DNA of 64,000 nucleotides from Antilocapra americana. Taxonomy: Eukaryota > Chordata > Mammalia > Artiodactyla > Antilocapridae. The notes beneath the pieces are model-generated. The model was not told the DNA's origin, did not search any database, and saw only the letters and a program-made list of their open reading frames with translations. The position numbers and the translations under genes are program-made. Positions 21,721 to 33,154 of the stretch are shown here, piece after piece. The DNA lies in contig ML662442.1 in the NCBI GenBank assembly GCA_007570785.1, positions 36,715,818-36,779,817 on the forward strand, given 5' to 3'. Within the stretch, counting starts at the first letter, position 1. Each line of letters opens with the position of its first letter.

Positions 21721-23515
21721 AAAGGGACAAAGCTAGGAGGAAGGTAAAAAAATATTTAGGGGAGAGGTGGGATTCAGTGATCAGTTGGAAGAGTAGAGGG
21801 TGAGGAGTCTTCACACCCCCAGAATGGCCAGGAAGGTAGCAGAGTGGATTGCCAGAACTTGGGTCCAAACTGAGGGGTCATTGAGGTGGTATAAAAGGAA
21901 AAATAGCAGTTTTTCCATCTGCATAAGTCCAGAGTGGAAAGTGTATCTTTTGTTCTTATTTTCTTCTTGTAGTTACAGGTTTGTTTAGAAAGGGAGTGTA
22001 AAAGTAAGAATTCTGTTTTGACAAATAAGAGCTATTATATCATAACCTTTTCTCTTAATTGTGTTTTTCCCTTGAATTATTAATAGTTGAGGATGGGAGT
22101 TTCCTTTAAGAAGTTGCTTATGTTTTGGTGTGTAACTGTAGCATTAGCGTTTATATTTTACAGATTCCTGTTAGAATCTTTCAATTTTAATTCTGAGGAA
22201 TTGGAATCAGAATGCAGTGAGAGAGGCATTTGGGCAAGTTGTTGGCAGAGGTTCTTTGACCCTGAACTAAAGATTGTTTGGGTCTCTGAGTAGGATCTGG
22301 CTTTCACCAGGTTCTGCTCTGTGTCCAGCCATTGGGAATAGGGCTATAGAATTCAGTGTGAAACCTCTGTTCTATATTATATAACAGTATGCATAGCAAG
22401 GCAGTATTAGCGTGGACTCTTGAGTTTTGGGAGCCAGCGAAGGATGATGATTGGTGGCTTAATGGCTGGGGGTTACTGAACTAAGATATTTGCATTTGTT
22501 CCTGGGTGAGAAAGACGTAGGTTGCTGATGCCAACCTCTTTTGTTTTCAGATAGGATTAAACGTGAACTTTCATACAGATAAAATTTTCTGAATTTTTAA
22601 ATATTCCCATAGGAGAAAATTTAATGCTTTTTTGTTATTCATCTTTGCATTGAACCATCCTCACTGTCAGGAGTCTTTATCTAACTGAAATGCCTTGTGC
22701 CACCATTTTGGGGCACTTCTTGTTTAGTTTTATGTTATTTCCTTTCATGAGCCTCTAAAAAAGAATTGCCTGAATACGCACACTGTCATAATAATACATC
22801 TCTTTTGAGGTTTGAGATGATCTGGGTAAGGATTGTCAAATCATAAGATCACAGCATTACATTAATTTTTCCTCTAGAGTTATTGTTTAGACTCTGTTAT
22901 TCACTATGTTTACTAACCTTTTAATGGATGTAGTTGCTTATCTAAGGTATTATTCTAAATATTATGTGGTGAGAAATAGGCTTTCCCTCAGGGTCACTGT
23001 TTGGGATTGTTAAACATACCTAGAATTTAGGAGAGACATTGTCCCCTGCAGTGTATTCTCCTACTTAATACTGGGGGGAATGAAAGAAGATTGTAATGAG
23101 AAAGATTTATTTTGAAATTTTGCTGTTAGTTTTTATTTAGGCTTTAAAGCTTATTTCAGAAAGTTTGAATTTTTATTCTGTCAATCATGCTCTTGCATCC
23201 TCATCACTTAACAACTAGCTTCCTTGTAACTCAGCTAAACTGTTGTAAATAGTGATGAAGCATATGGAAGCTAAGTTAATTGGTGAATTATTTATTGATA
23301 ACTCTCTCTTGGCCACTCTATTTTATGTTTATATCTAAAAATTTAAGAGCTAATATGTAATGAATATCAGTTGGTAGAAGCAGATATTTCTGAGGTTAGA
23401 GCCTAGCTGTTTAACAAATTATGTACTTCTTAGCCTTTAAAATGAGGTTAAGAACTATATCATAGAAATGTTATGAGGCTTGAAATAATTAAATGCAAAG
23501 AACCTGACACACGGC
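21721..23515. other. Unassigned intron
   Basis: No exon, RNA gene or confident repeat was seen. The small open frame at 22087-22293 resembles no protein I know and its context is ordinary AT-rich intron. Confidence 0.55.
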
Positions 23516-24131
23516 TGTCTGTGCGGTGCTGAGCTGAGCCGCTCGGTGGTGTCCGACTCTGCGGCCCCATGGACTGTAGCCCGCCAGGCCCTCTGTCCAT
23601 GGGGTTCCCCAGGCAAGAGCACTGCAGTGGCTGCCAGGCCTCCCTGTCCATCACCAACTCCCGGAGATTACTCAAACTCATGTCCATTGAGTTGGTGATG
23701 CCATCCCACCATCTCACCCTCTGTCCTCCCCTTCTCCTCCCACCTTCAATCTTTCCCAGCATCGGGGTCTTTTCCAATGAGTCAGTGCTTTGCATCAGGT
23801 GGCCAAAGTATTGGAGCTTCAGCTTCAGCATCAGACCTTCCAGTGAATATCCAGGGCTGATTTCCTTTAGGATCGGCTGGTTGGATCTCCTTGCTGTCCA
23901 AGGGACTCTCAAGAGTCTTCTCCAACACCACAGTTCAAAAGCATCAATTCTTTGGCACTCAGCTTTCTTTATAGTCCAAATCTCACGTCCATACATGACC
24001 ACTGGAAAACCATAGCCTTGACTAGATGGACCTTTGTTAAAAAAGTAATATGTCTGCTTTTTAATATGCTGTTTAGGTTGGTCATAACTTTCCTTCCAAG
24101 GATTAAGCATCTTTTAATTTCATTGCTGCAG

Positions 24132-25010
24132 TCACCATCTGTAGTGATTTTGGAGCCCAGGAAAATAAAGTCTGACACTGTTTCTGCTGTTTTCCCATCT
24201 ATTTCCCTTGAAGTGATGGAGATGCCATGATCTTAGTTCTCTAAATGTTGAGCCAACTTTTTCACTCTCCTCTTTTACTTTTATCAAGAGGCTTTTTAGT
24301 TCCTCTTCACTTTCTGTCATAAGGGTGGTATCATCTGCATATCTGAGGTTATTGATATTTCTCCCGGCAATCTTGATTCCAGCTTGTGCTTCTTCCAGCA
24401 CAGCGTTTCTCATGATGTACTCTGCATATAAGTTAAATAAGCAGGGTGACAATATACAGCCTTGACGTACTCCTTTTCCTATTTGGAACCAGTCTGTTGC
24501 TCCATGTCCAGTTCTAACTGTTGCTTCCTGACCTGCATACAGGTTTCTCAAGAGGCAGGTCAGATGGTCTAGTATTCCCATCTTTTTCAGAATTTTCCAC
24601 AGTTTATTGTGATCCACACAGTCAAGGGCTTTGGCATAGTCAATGAAGCAGAAATAGATGTTTTTCTGGAACTCTGTTGCTTTTTCGATGATCCAACGGA
24701 TGTTGGCAATTTGATCTCTGGTTCCTCTGCCTTTTCTAAAACCAGCTTGAACATCTGGAAGTTCACAGTTCACGTATTGCTGAAGCCTGGCTTGGAGAAT
24801 TTTGAGCATTATTTTACTAGTGTGTGCGATGAGTGCAATTGTGTGGCAGTTTGAGCATTCTTTGGCATTGCCTTTCTTTGGGATAGGAATGAAAACTGAT
24901 CTTTTCCAGTCCTGTGGCCACTGCTGAGTTTTCCAAATTTGCTGACATATTGAGTGCAGCACTTTCACAGCATCATCTTTTAGGATCTGAAATAGCTCAC
25001 TGGAATTCAA
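24132..25010 (-). pseudogene. BovB reverse transcriptase domain (292 codons)
   Basis: This is the longest open frame in the window. Motifs in order: SVFIPIPKKG (38-47), QAGFRKGRGTRDQ (88-100), motif A FIDYAKALD with Asp124 (122-130), motif B GVRQGCILSP (180-189), and motif C YADD (224-227, at 24330-24341). These residues form the catalytic core of RTE-clade reverse transcriptase. The frame shifts after EESEKVG, so the last ~40 codons are spurious and the thumb/C-terminal region continues in other frames (24178-23969 and 24110-23460). The core is intact, the element is not. Confidence 0.92.
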
Positions 25011-25083
25011 TCACCTCCACTAGCTTTGTTGGTAATGATGCTTTCTAAGGCCTACTTGACTTCACATTCCAGGATGTCTGGCT

Positions 25084-25635
25084 CTAGGTGTCGTGAAGAT
25101 CTTTTTTGCACAGTTCTTCTGTGTATTCTTGCCAGATCTTCTTAATATCTTCTGCTTCTGTTAGGTCCATACCATTTCTGTCCTTTATTGAGCCCATCTT
25201 TGCATGAAATGTTCCCTTGGTATCTCTAATTTTCTTGAAGAGATCTCTAGTCTTTCCCATTTTGCTGTTTTCCTCTATTTCTTTGCATTGATCACTGAGG
25301 AAGGCTTTCTTATCTCTCCTTGCTATTCTTTGGAACTCTGCATTCAGATGGGAATATCTTTCCTTTTGTCCTTTGCTTTTTGCTTCTCTTTTTTTCACAG
25401 CTATTTGTAAGGCGTCTTCAGACAGCCATTTTGCTAGTTTGCATTTCTTTTCCTTGGAGATGGTCTTAATCCCTGTCTCCTGTACAATGTCACGAACCTC
25501 CGTCCATAGTTCATCAGGCACTCTGTCTATCAGATTTGGTCCCTTAAATCTATTTCTCACTTCCACTGTATAATCATAAGGGATTTGATTTAGGTCATAC
25601 CTGAATGGTCTAGTGGTTTCCCCTGTTTTCTTCAA
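25084..25635 (-). pseudogene. BovB linker region ORF
   Basis: 183 codons covering the segment between endonuclease and reverse transcriptase, starting MKKTGETTRPFRYDLNQIPY and ending LCKKDLHDT. It is Lys/Glu-rich and helical. A frameshift separates it from the RT frame that begins at 25010. Confidence 0.85.
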
Positions 25636-25691
25636 TTTAAGTCTGAATTTAGCAATAAGCCACAGTCAGCTCCCAGTTTTGTTTTTGCTGA

Positions 25692-26018
25692 CTATATAGA
25701 GCCTCTCCATCTTTGGCTGCAAAGAATATAATCAATATGATTTCGATGTTGACCATCTGGTGATGTCCATGTGTAGAGTCTTCTCTTGGGTTGTTGGAAG
25801 AGGGTGTTTGCTATGACCAGTGAGTTTTCTTGGCAAAACTCTATTAGCCTTTGCCCTGCTTCATTCTGTACTCCAAGGCCAAATTTGCCCATTACTCCAG
25901 GTGTTTCCTGACTTCCTACTTTTGCATTCCAGTCCCGTATAATGAAAAGGACATCTTTTTTGGGTGTTAGTTCTAAAAGGTCTTTTAGGTCTTCATAGAA
26001 CCAACAAGTAGTCAGCAT
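25692..26018 (-). pseudogene. BovB endonuclease C-terminal part
   Basis: A 108-codon frame with a DWNAKVG motif (residues 29-35) and HRNHIDYIL (91-99), both typical of the APE-like endonuclease that nicks target DNA for target-primed reverse transcription. Residue 28 is Arg where the family usually has Gly (IIGDWNAKVG), and His replaces Gln in NQIDYIL; both may be damaging. The N-terminal half is missing by truncation. Confidence 0.85.
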
Positions 26019-26391
26019 TAAAAGCAGGATGAATGTCTATTCATATTTCTTGCACAAATGTGTTGTCTGTACCTATGTCTGTGATGAGTGCAGTAGGATA
26101 GCCTTTTGTAGGAGCTGAAGCATAAGGGATGGATAGAGAAAGATTTAGGAGAAGGGTATTATAAGCAGCTTGTGCAAAGGCTACAAGTGGTTCTCCTTGT
26201 TTCTTATTTTTTTCAGTGTAAGAGAAAAGTTTTAATATTCCTTTCATTGTAAATGATACAGTATGCTTAGGAACCTTTAGGATTTTGACAATTTAAATGA
26301 CACAATTAATAAAATTAATCTAGTGGCATGGATAGTGTACTATACCCTAAGTGCAGAATGCATATTTTCTCTTTCTTTTTTATCATATCAC
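26016..26391. other. Unassigned sequence between BovB and SINE
   Basis: An antisense open frame at 26247-26041 (68 codons) lies here. It is not part of the BovB protein as I know it and was not recognised. I see no other feature. Confidence 0.4.
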
Positions 26392-26606
26392 TAGGGGCTT
26401 CCCTGATGGCTCAGTGGTAAAGAGTCTACCTACTAATGTGGGAGATACAGTTTCCATTCCTGAGTTGGGAAGATCCCCTGGAGAAGGAAATGGCAACCCA
26501 CTCTTGTATTATTGCCTGGAAAGTCCCATGGACAGAGGAGCCTTTCTAGCTGCTGTCCATGGGGTTACAAAATAGTCAGACATGACTTAGTTACTGAATA
26601 ACAACA
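26392..26606 (+). mobile_element. Bov-tA SINE
   Basis: Sense element from GGGGCTTCCCTGATGGCTCA to CAGACATGACTTAGTTACTG, full length with tRNA-Glu head and BovA body. Confidence 0.93.
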
Positions 26607-26653
26607 ATGCATAGGTACAGAATTCTTTTTTCTTTTCTTTTTCAGTTTCAGTA

Positions 26654-26701
<48 letters not shown>

Positions 26702-27010
26702 TTTGCTTTACATTATTGTGTTGGTTTTTCCATACATTGACATGGATCTGCCATGGGTATACATGTGTTCCCCTTCCAGAACTCCCTTCCCACCTCCCTC
26801 CCAATTCCGTCCCTCTGGGTCATCCCAGTGCACCAGCTCTGAGCACCCTGTATCATGCATCAAACCTAGGCTGGTGATTCATTTCACATATGATAATTTA
26901 CATGTTTCAATGCCATTCTCCCATATGATGAGAACTTTTAAAATCTATTCCCTTAGCAACTTACAGATGTACAATACAGTATTTTTAATGATAGTCACCA
27001 TCCTACATAT
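26607..27010 (-). mobile_element. Ruminant L1 3' UTR fragment (antisense)
   Basis: T-rich tract, AT microsatellite, then TTGTGTTGGTTTTTCCATAC, ATGGATCTGCCATGGGTATA and CATCCCAGTGCACCAGC. This matches the element at 30866-31025, and both read as inverted ruminant L1 3' ends. Confidence 0.7.
26660..26697. repeat. (TA)n microsatellite
   Basis: About 19 uninterrupted AT/TA dinucleotides within the T-rich tail of the L1 fragment. Likely length-polymorphic. Confidence 0.97.
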
Positions 27011-27621
27011 GGTTCTTTATGGCTGGAGCTTAAGGCTAAGGTAAGGCTTCAGAAATAAGTAGAGGCCAAAGAAGTTATGAAAGGGCTTATTTGGAAAGAT
27101 AAGGATTTTGACAGTTATGATTTGCATGTTAAGTCCCCTTTAAGTAGCTTTCCCAGAAGTCCCATCTAGCGACTTCCACTTCTAATTCATTTACCAGTCC
27201 TAGCAGTGAGGAAGGCTAGGATGTATAGACCCTTACTTGGGTACACGCTGCCTAGAATAAAACTAGGATCTGTTACTAAGTAACAGGAAGGGAGAATGAG
27301 TATATGGTAGGCACCCATGTATATGGCATATGTACCAGGTATATGGTACGTGTGCAACAAAAAGCATTGAGAATTGGGAGACCAATTTAATATAATACCT
27401 AAGTAGTAGTAGATGTATAATGTCTTACAAAAGGGATTTGACTGACATTCTTAAAATATGAGAATGTAATCTTTAAGCTCTTCTGTTGGGAAATCTAGAG
27501 GATTTCAACTGTTATTTTGTTACAAGAATTCTTTTAAGTTCTTGGAGCAAAAAATTATGCTTTAATTATTTTAACCTTTTAGTTAAAAAGTTTCTTTTTC
27601 CAATTAAACATTTAGTAAAGT
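27011..27621. other. Unassigned intron
   Basis: No gene or clear repeat. A short local repeat of TATATGG/GTATATGG occurs around 27300-27350. Confidence 0.5.
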
Positions 27622-27836
27622 TAAGCTGTTGCTTAGTCACTGAGTTGTTTCTGACTCTCTTGAGACCCAGTGGACTGTAGCCTTCTAGGCTCCTCTGTCC
27701 ATGAGACTTCCCAGGCAAGAATACTGGAGTGGGTTGCCATTTCCTTCTCCAGGGGATTTTCCCAGACCAGGGATCGAACCCACATCCCTTGAATTGGTAG
27801 GCAGATTCTTTACCAATGAGCCACCAAGGAGTACTG
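27622..27836 (-). mobile_element. Bov-tA SINE (antisense)
   Basis: From CTGTTGCTTAGTCACTGAGT to GAGCCACCAAGGAGTAC, full length. Confidence 0.93.
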
Positions 27837-28238
27837 AGGACGATTAACATTGATAAGCATGGCCTTGATAGAAATCACTTTAAATGTATTTGTATAGTAT
27901 ACTTTTTTCAGCCATATAGCAATCATACATTCAAAAGGGATTTACATTAGTTTTTCTGGAAGATGAAATAACATAATTTTTTATACATATCTTTTTGGAT
28001 GTTACACAATTAGCACCTATTACTGTTTTAAAGAATTGTGATGACATATGTACATATAAAATCAAATTTACCATTTTAGTCTTTTTAAGTAAACAGGGAT
28101 GTTGAGTACATTATTTGTGCCACCACCACTTCCATCTATCCACAAAATTCTTTTCTTCTTGTAAAACTGAAACCCTATACCAAAGAATCACTCCCTAATT
28201 TTTCCCTTTACTCAACCTTGGCAAACACTATCCTACTT

Positions 28239-28289
28239 TCCTGCATTGGCAGGTGGATTCTTTACTGCTGAGCTACCTGGGAAGCCCCT
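28239..28289 (-). mobile_element. 51-bp SINE head fragment
   Basis: CCTGCATTGGCAGGTGGATT through CTACCTGGGAAGCCCC is only the tRNA-Glu-derived head of a CHR/Bov-tA SINE in antisense. It is placed inside L1 text that otherwise joins as CCTACTTTC/TATC. Confidence 0.8.
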
Positions 28290-28458
28290 AGTTTCTATCT
28301 GTATGAATCAGACTACCCCAGGTACCTCTGTAGGAAGGCTCATGCAGTATTTGTACTTTTGGGACTTCTGTATTTTATCTAGCATAATGTCCTCAAGATT
28401 ATTCTGTAGTAATGTGCAGGCTTCTTTTTCAAGGCTGGTTATATTCCATTGTATGTAT

Positions 28459-28478
28459 GTGTGTGTGTGTGTGTGTGT
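28459..28478. repeat. (GT)n microsatellite
   Basis: About ten GT units inside antisense L1. Confidence 0.95.
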
Positions 28479-29234
28479 ATTTCTACATATATAAACATTT
28501 ATCTTGTTTATCCATTTATCTGTCAATGAAGAGTTGAGTGGCTTCCACCTTTTGGCTATTGTGAATTCTGTTATGAACATGAGTGTACAGATATTTCTTT
28601 GAGAATCCCCACTTTTAAATCTTTTGGTTATATACCCCAAAGTAGAATTTCTGAATAATAATTCTATTTTTAATTTTTTGAAGCACTGTCATACTGTTTT
28701 CTATAGCAACTGCCCCATTTTAAATTCTTACCAACAGTATACAGGGGTTCCAGTTTCTTCACATCCTTGCCAACACTTGTTTTAGTCCTTGGAATTTTTT
28801 TCTTTTTGATAGTATTAATAGCTGTCCTAATCAGTATGTGCTAGTATCTATTGTGTTGAATTTTTTTTTAAGGTTTAATAATATTAAAAGAGTGAATTTA
28901 GTATAATCAGATGTCAGTAAATCTTAATAAATGGACATGGAATCACTCAATTTTGCTACTCTAATAAAAATATTATTTGAATGTTAGTTGGATACAGTTC
29001 TTCAGTCTTTTTCAGGCCTTTAAATTTTTTTTTGAATTTTTTCTTTTGGTTTTATGTTGTAAGCATGTCTCATTTTTTAAACATGTTTTGTACAACCATC
29101 ACTTGAATTTTAATTTTCCAAGGAAATGTTGCAAATGCAATATGATTGAATACTTAAGAACATTTTATAACTGTTTTTTACATATAGATAAGTGCTTGGT
29201 TTGTGTGATTTTAATTTCATAGGATACTGAATGA

Positions 29235-29445
29235 GATAGTGACTGAAAGTGTAGTCAAGAAGTAGACAGTCTGGGTTTGAATTGCCGGTCTGCCACTTCA
29301 GGCTATGGGCGTTCAGGCAAGTTTCTTAAGCTCCCTGTGTCTCAATTTCTGCATCTGTTAAGTGAGGATAATAACAGAACTTATCTCAAAGTTGTGAAGA
29401 CCAAATGAGTTAATACTTGTAGAGCTTTAGGACAGTGACTAGCTC
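29235..29445 (+). mobile_element. MIR SINE
   Basis: GTCTGGGTTTGAATTGCCGG, TCTGCCACTTCAGGC, TTCTTAAGCTCCCTGTGTCT and TTTCTGCATCTGTTAAGTGA are in MIR order. Near full length. Confidence 0.88.
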
Positions 29446-29841
29446 ATCATGCATCCTATATAAATAAGCCTTTTCTGCCTAATTATTTTATTAGGTGAGA
29501 CCTTATCTCTTTGACTTTCAAAAAATATGTGCGATATCCAAGAAGTTACTGTGTTTTGGGTCTTTAGTTTAAAATGTCACAAGCACTAACTTAGAGGAAG
29601 GTGTAGTCTGTAAGGTTGTTTTGGGAGTTAAGAGAAGGTACATCTGAGGCAGATAGTGCTGGGCAAATTGCTGAATTAGTAATATGATATAACCATCTTT
29701 TGGCAACTGTGATCTTCTGGCAGGCATTTAGCCTTGTCAACTACTCTAGGCTCTTTTGACCAGCTCAGCCTTTTTGCGTTTCTTCTTTGGGTTTCCTTGC
29801 CCACACAGCTCCCCAGATTTCTTGGCTTGGCACTTTATGCT

Positions 29842-29978
29842 TCCTCTGTTGTTGTTTAGTTGCTAAGTCGTGTCTGACTCTTCCGCGACCCCATGCACTG
29901 TAGCCTGCCAGGTTCCTCTGTCCATGAGATTTCCCGGGCAAGAACACTGGAGTGGGTTGCCATTTCTTTTTCCAGATA
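29842..29978 (-). mobile_element. Bov-tA SINE (antisense, partial)
   Basis: From GTTGTTTAGTTGCTAAGTCG to GGGTTGCCATTTCTTTTTCC. The tRNA head is absent. TTCCTCTGTT before it and TTCCCTCTGTTT after it look like a slightly diverged target-site duplication. Confidence 0.9.
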
Positions 29979-30164
29979 TTCCCTCTGTTTCTTAGTTAAC
30001 AACTTTTGTTATTAATTTATGTCAAATGCAGCTTGATGTAAATTTTTTGCAAAATGTAACATTCTGTGATTATAATACCACATTTCATTTGATAGTCAGT
30101 ATAAGTCTGAGAGAGTAAAGTCAGTACAAGTTGGATTGGTAAAGTCCTCATTGAACAACTCTCG

Positions 30165-30270
30165 TTATATGAGAGATTAAATGACCTGTCTGAGGTCACA
30201 AAGCAGTTAAGTGGTTTAGCTGGAACTTGAATTCAAGCCACCTGACCTCAAGGCAGTGTTTCTTTCTTCA
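30165..30270 (-). mobile_element. MIR SINE fragment (antisense)
   Basis: GACCTGTCTGAGGTCACAAA, GCAGTTAAGTGG and GAACTTGAATTCAAGCCACC match the inverted MIR core. Confidence 0.75.
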
Positions 30271-30865
30271 CGTATTATCATGTTTTAAAATAATACTTTT
30301 CTTTCTTTCCTAATTATTTGATGATATTTTAAAAGATTTTTTGATATTACATAAAGATAACATGCCTCCTTCTTTTAAATTTAATAGCTAGTAAAATTTA
30401 TCTGACTCCTTTTCTCATATACCAGCTGCATTTTGTAGTCCTTAAGCCCAGTATTCGTAAAGAATGAAACAAAATCTGAGATCTATGTATTTTACTGATT
30501 AAGTTCTTAATCTTTTACGTGAATGTTTTCTGAAAAGAGTTTCATGTTTCGTGCTTATATTTATTTTATACTATTCGAACAAAGTAGATTTCCCCCATAC
30601 TGCCTAGCATATGTAGTATCTGGCTCATTTCAACATTGTTGTCAGACTTAAATTAAATCTTGGCATTAGAGTATCTTTACAGTTCTACTTTTCCCCTTCC
30701 CCCTTTGCAGGTCTGTTTTAAATTATTTTTCTCCTATATTCCCAATAGTCTGTGGTTCTAAGAATGTACTTTGAGCTGTCGAGTCTATCATAGTTCATTA
30801 TGTGAAGTATATTTTTCTACTTAATTTCTTATATATTCCTTATATTGGCACTCTCATGTGATTTT

Positions 30866-31025
30866 TTTTTTAGAATTTTTTTTTATTGTTTTTGCCATAC
30901 AATGTCATGATATCACCATGGGTTTACATATGCTTCCCCTCCAGAACCCCCCTCCCTCCTCCCTCCCGATTCCCTCCCCCTGGGACATCCCGATGCACCA
31001 GCCCCGAGCATCAATCCTGGGCTGG
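30866..31025 (-). mobile_element. 160-bp L1 tail insertion with 13-bp target-site duplication
   Basis: Poly(T), then TTTTGCCATACAATGTCATG and CCGATGCACCAGCCCCGAGC, an inverted ruminant L1 3' end. CTCATGTGATTTT is repeated exactly at 30853-30865 and 31026-31038. Confidence 0.88.
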
Positions 31026-31038
31026 CTCATGTGATTTT

Positions 31039-32879
31039 AAAAATTAGTTGTTAGGATTTTCGATAGTGTAAATCACCTGTATTGGTGAGAATTATAATTA
31101 GTTAACGTATGAATTACAATTTCACCTTTTAGAATTGTAATTAGTTATCTTTTGTGTTTTTTCCCCACATAATTAGTTGTGTAATGTATAATAAACTCTG
31201 AATGATATCAATATATTATTGACTTATTCATTGCCAAATCCAGAATCTGGTTTCCTTGGCAGATATATAGACTTGTGATAGGCGTTTGGCATTTTGTGTT
31301 TTGGGCAGTGTAACTTTAAATCTACATAAACTTCTCTGCCTTTTGCCTCTGCTGTGTTCATAGATTCCAGGAGGGCTTCGTGTATGGACCTCAAGCGTTG
31401 GAGGTAGCAGACTTTTCAGCAGAAGGTAAAGCATAGTGTTGCCTTCTGGTGTCATTGTGTGTGTGTGCTGGGGTGGGCATGTGACAGGTGAGAGCTTTAC
31501 ACAAATGTCATCACAAAATAATTTATAATGGTGCTTTTCACAAAGTGTAAAACCAAGGTAATACTTGGAAATTTTATTCAGTATTACTAAAATCCATAAA
31601 AAGTAGAAAATTTTGAATAGAACTCCAGACTCAATTTCAGTCTCTCTGCTGTTAACCAAAGAGTAAGAGTAAAAGGAAAATGTATAGTGCATGCTATCTA
31701 ACTTTCTCAGACTTAGTTTTACTATGATTTCTTCCTGGGAAGGTATCCAAATCATTATTCATATGCTATATTTTTCCTTGCTGCTCCTTTTACTGAAAGA
31801 CTGCTTCACAGTAAATAGGCAGCCTCGTCCGTGACTCATGACTGGAGGACAGACATTTTTGCTCTAGGTCCCATGTGCCAAAAATCTTTGTTTCTAATAT
31901 GCTAATTATCTCTCTTCAGAACTTGTTAATATGCTCCTCTCTCAAGTTAGTTCTTGTTTCAGTAGAGAAACAAACACATCCCACTCATTTGTAAAATATA
32001 TTTTTATAGAGACCTTCTTAATGAGTTATTTTTAAGAAAATAATATGACATAACTTTCCTGGGTAATGCTTCTTTGATTTTTTTTTAAAAAAATAGAAAT
32101 ATTTTGCCATTTAGGTGCCAGATATTATAGATATTACTTTCTTTGAATTTATTAAACCATTTACTAATTTTATTCAGATGATACTTAAGTGCAATTTTTT
32201 TTTAAAGACCTATAGCAGCTAACAGCGTTGCATTCTTAAACTTAATAAGTTTTTAGATAGATTCCTAATGGGAATTAGAGAAATGGTTTTCTTATGTCTT
32301 CCTGAAATTGTATTGATATCAAGTGGCTGCATCTTATACTGTATATTAAGGAAATGTGATATAGAGTATTTATTAAATATCTATTCTGTGCCCTGCACAG
32401 AGTCACTCCCATTTTATAGTCAACTTAGTTTCACTATTTCATTTTTTTCCTATTCAGAGATACTGCTTTCCTTAACTAGAGGAGTTTCAGGCTGTTTATT
32501 GAGGTTAGCTGCAGTTTTACCACTTAAGCCCTTTCTCCTTTCTTTGGTTCTCTTCACTGGCCATTTGGAGGATATTTTCTATTTACCAACAATAGATTGG
32601 AAGTAATTTCTTGAAGGCCCTTTCATACTTTATTTTTAGACTAGTCTGCTGTTTTCACTGCTGTTGAATTATGTAGCCTTATATTTGTTTAGCTAGTCTT
32701 TCTGTGGTGTATTTTGTTATCAGTTGAGTATCTCAATAGATTTTCTAGTCAATAACATAGATGATATAAAGTAAACTGCTCATATCAAGGCACAGAAAGA
32801 CTCTTCCCCAGGTCCTCATCCCACAACTTCTGTGAGAAGGATGTGATGGAATGCTTACAAAACTCGTTTCTCAAAGGTA
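31039..32879. other. Unassigned intron
   Basis: No exon or confident repeat in 1.8 kb. An antisense open frame of 175 codons (31755-31228) looks like chance: low-complexity composition and no domain. A second frame at 32268-32606 is likewise not recognised. Confidence 0.5.
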
Positions 32880-33154
32880 ATTTATTTTTTAGATCTGTTT
32901 TAGGTTTACAGAAAGATTGAGTGGAAAGTAAAGAGAGTTCCCATATATGCCCCCTTACTGCCTCAACCTCATCTCCCTGTGGCTAACATCTTGCTTTAGT
33001 GGTATGTTTGCTGCAATTGAACCAGTACTGTTACATTATTATTAACTAAAATCCATAGTTTTACCTTAAGGTTCACTCTTTGTGTTGTGTGTTTGACACA
33101 TGTATGACGTGTATCGATGATTACAGTATCATGCAGAATAATTTACTGCTCTAA

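Larger units (their letters stand above)
23516..26015 (-). mobile_element. BovB LINE, 2.5 kb, antisense, best-preserved coding
   Basis: The 3' end is at about 23516 and the 5' truncation at about 26000, inside the endonuclease domain. The homology stops at the FYEDL motif. It keeps the C-terminal half of the APE-type endonuclease, the linker and the whole reverse transcriptase with QAGFRKGRGT, FIDYAKA and YADD motifs, interrupted by a few frameshifts. Its 3' terminus is unusual: 23530-23630 is SINE-type sequence. Confidence 0.95.
28018..28860 (-). mobile_element. Antisense L1 3' region with a SINE fragment inside
   Basis: Text such as CTTTTGGCTATTGTGAATTC, TTGGTTATATACCCCAAAGT and TTTAATTTTTTGAAGCACTG is reverse-strand L1 ORF2/3' UTR. 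A 51-bp SINE piece interrupts it at 28239-28289 and a GT repeat lies at 28459-28478. Confidence 0.8.

Noticed and set aside
22087..22293. 68-codon frame resembling a small membrane protein
   Set aside because: One hydrophobic stretch only, no homology recognised, and ordinary intronic context.
31228..31755. Antisense open frame of 175 codons
   Set aside because: It is the longest frame outside recognised repeats, but it has no known domain, a skewed composition and no upstream promoter or splice context. An open frame of this size is plausible by chance in 64 kb of AT-rich DNA.
32268..32606. Sense open frame of 112 codons
   Set aside because: Hydrophobic translation from T-rich sequence, not recognised, without flanking splice sites that would make it a CDK19 exon.
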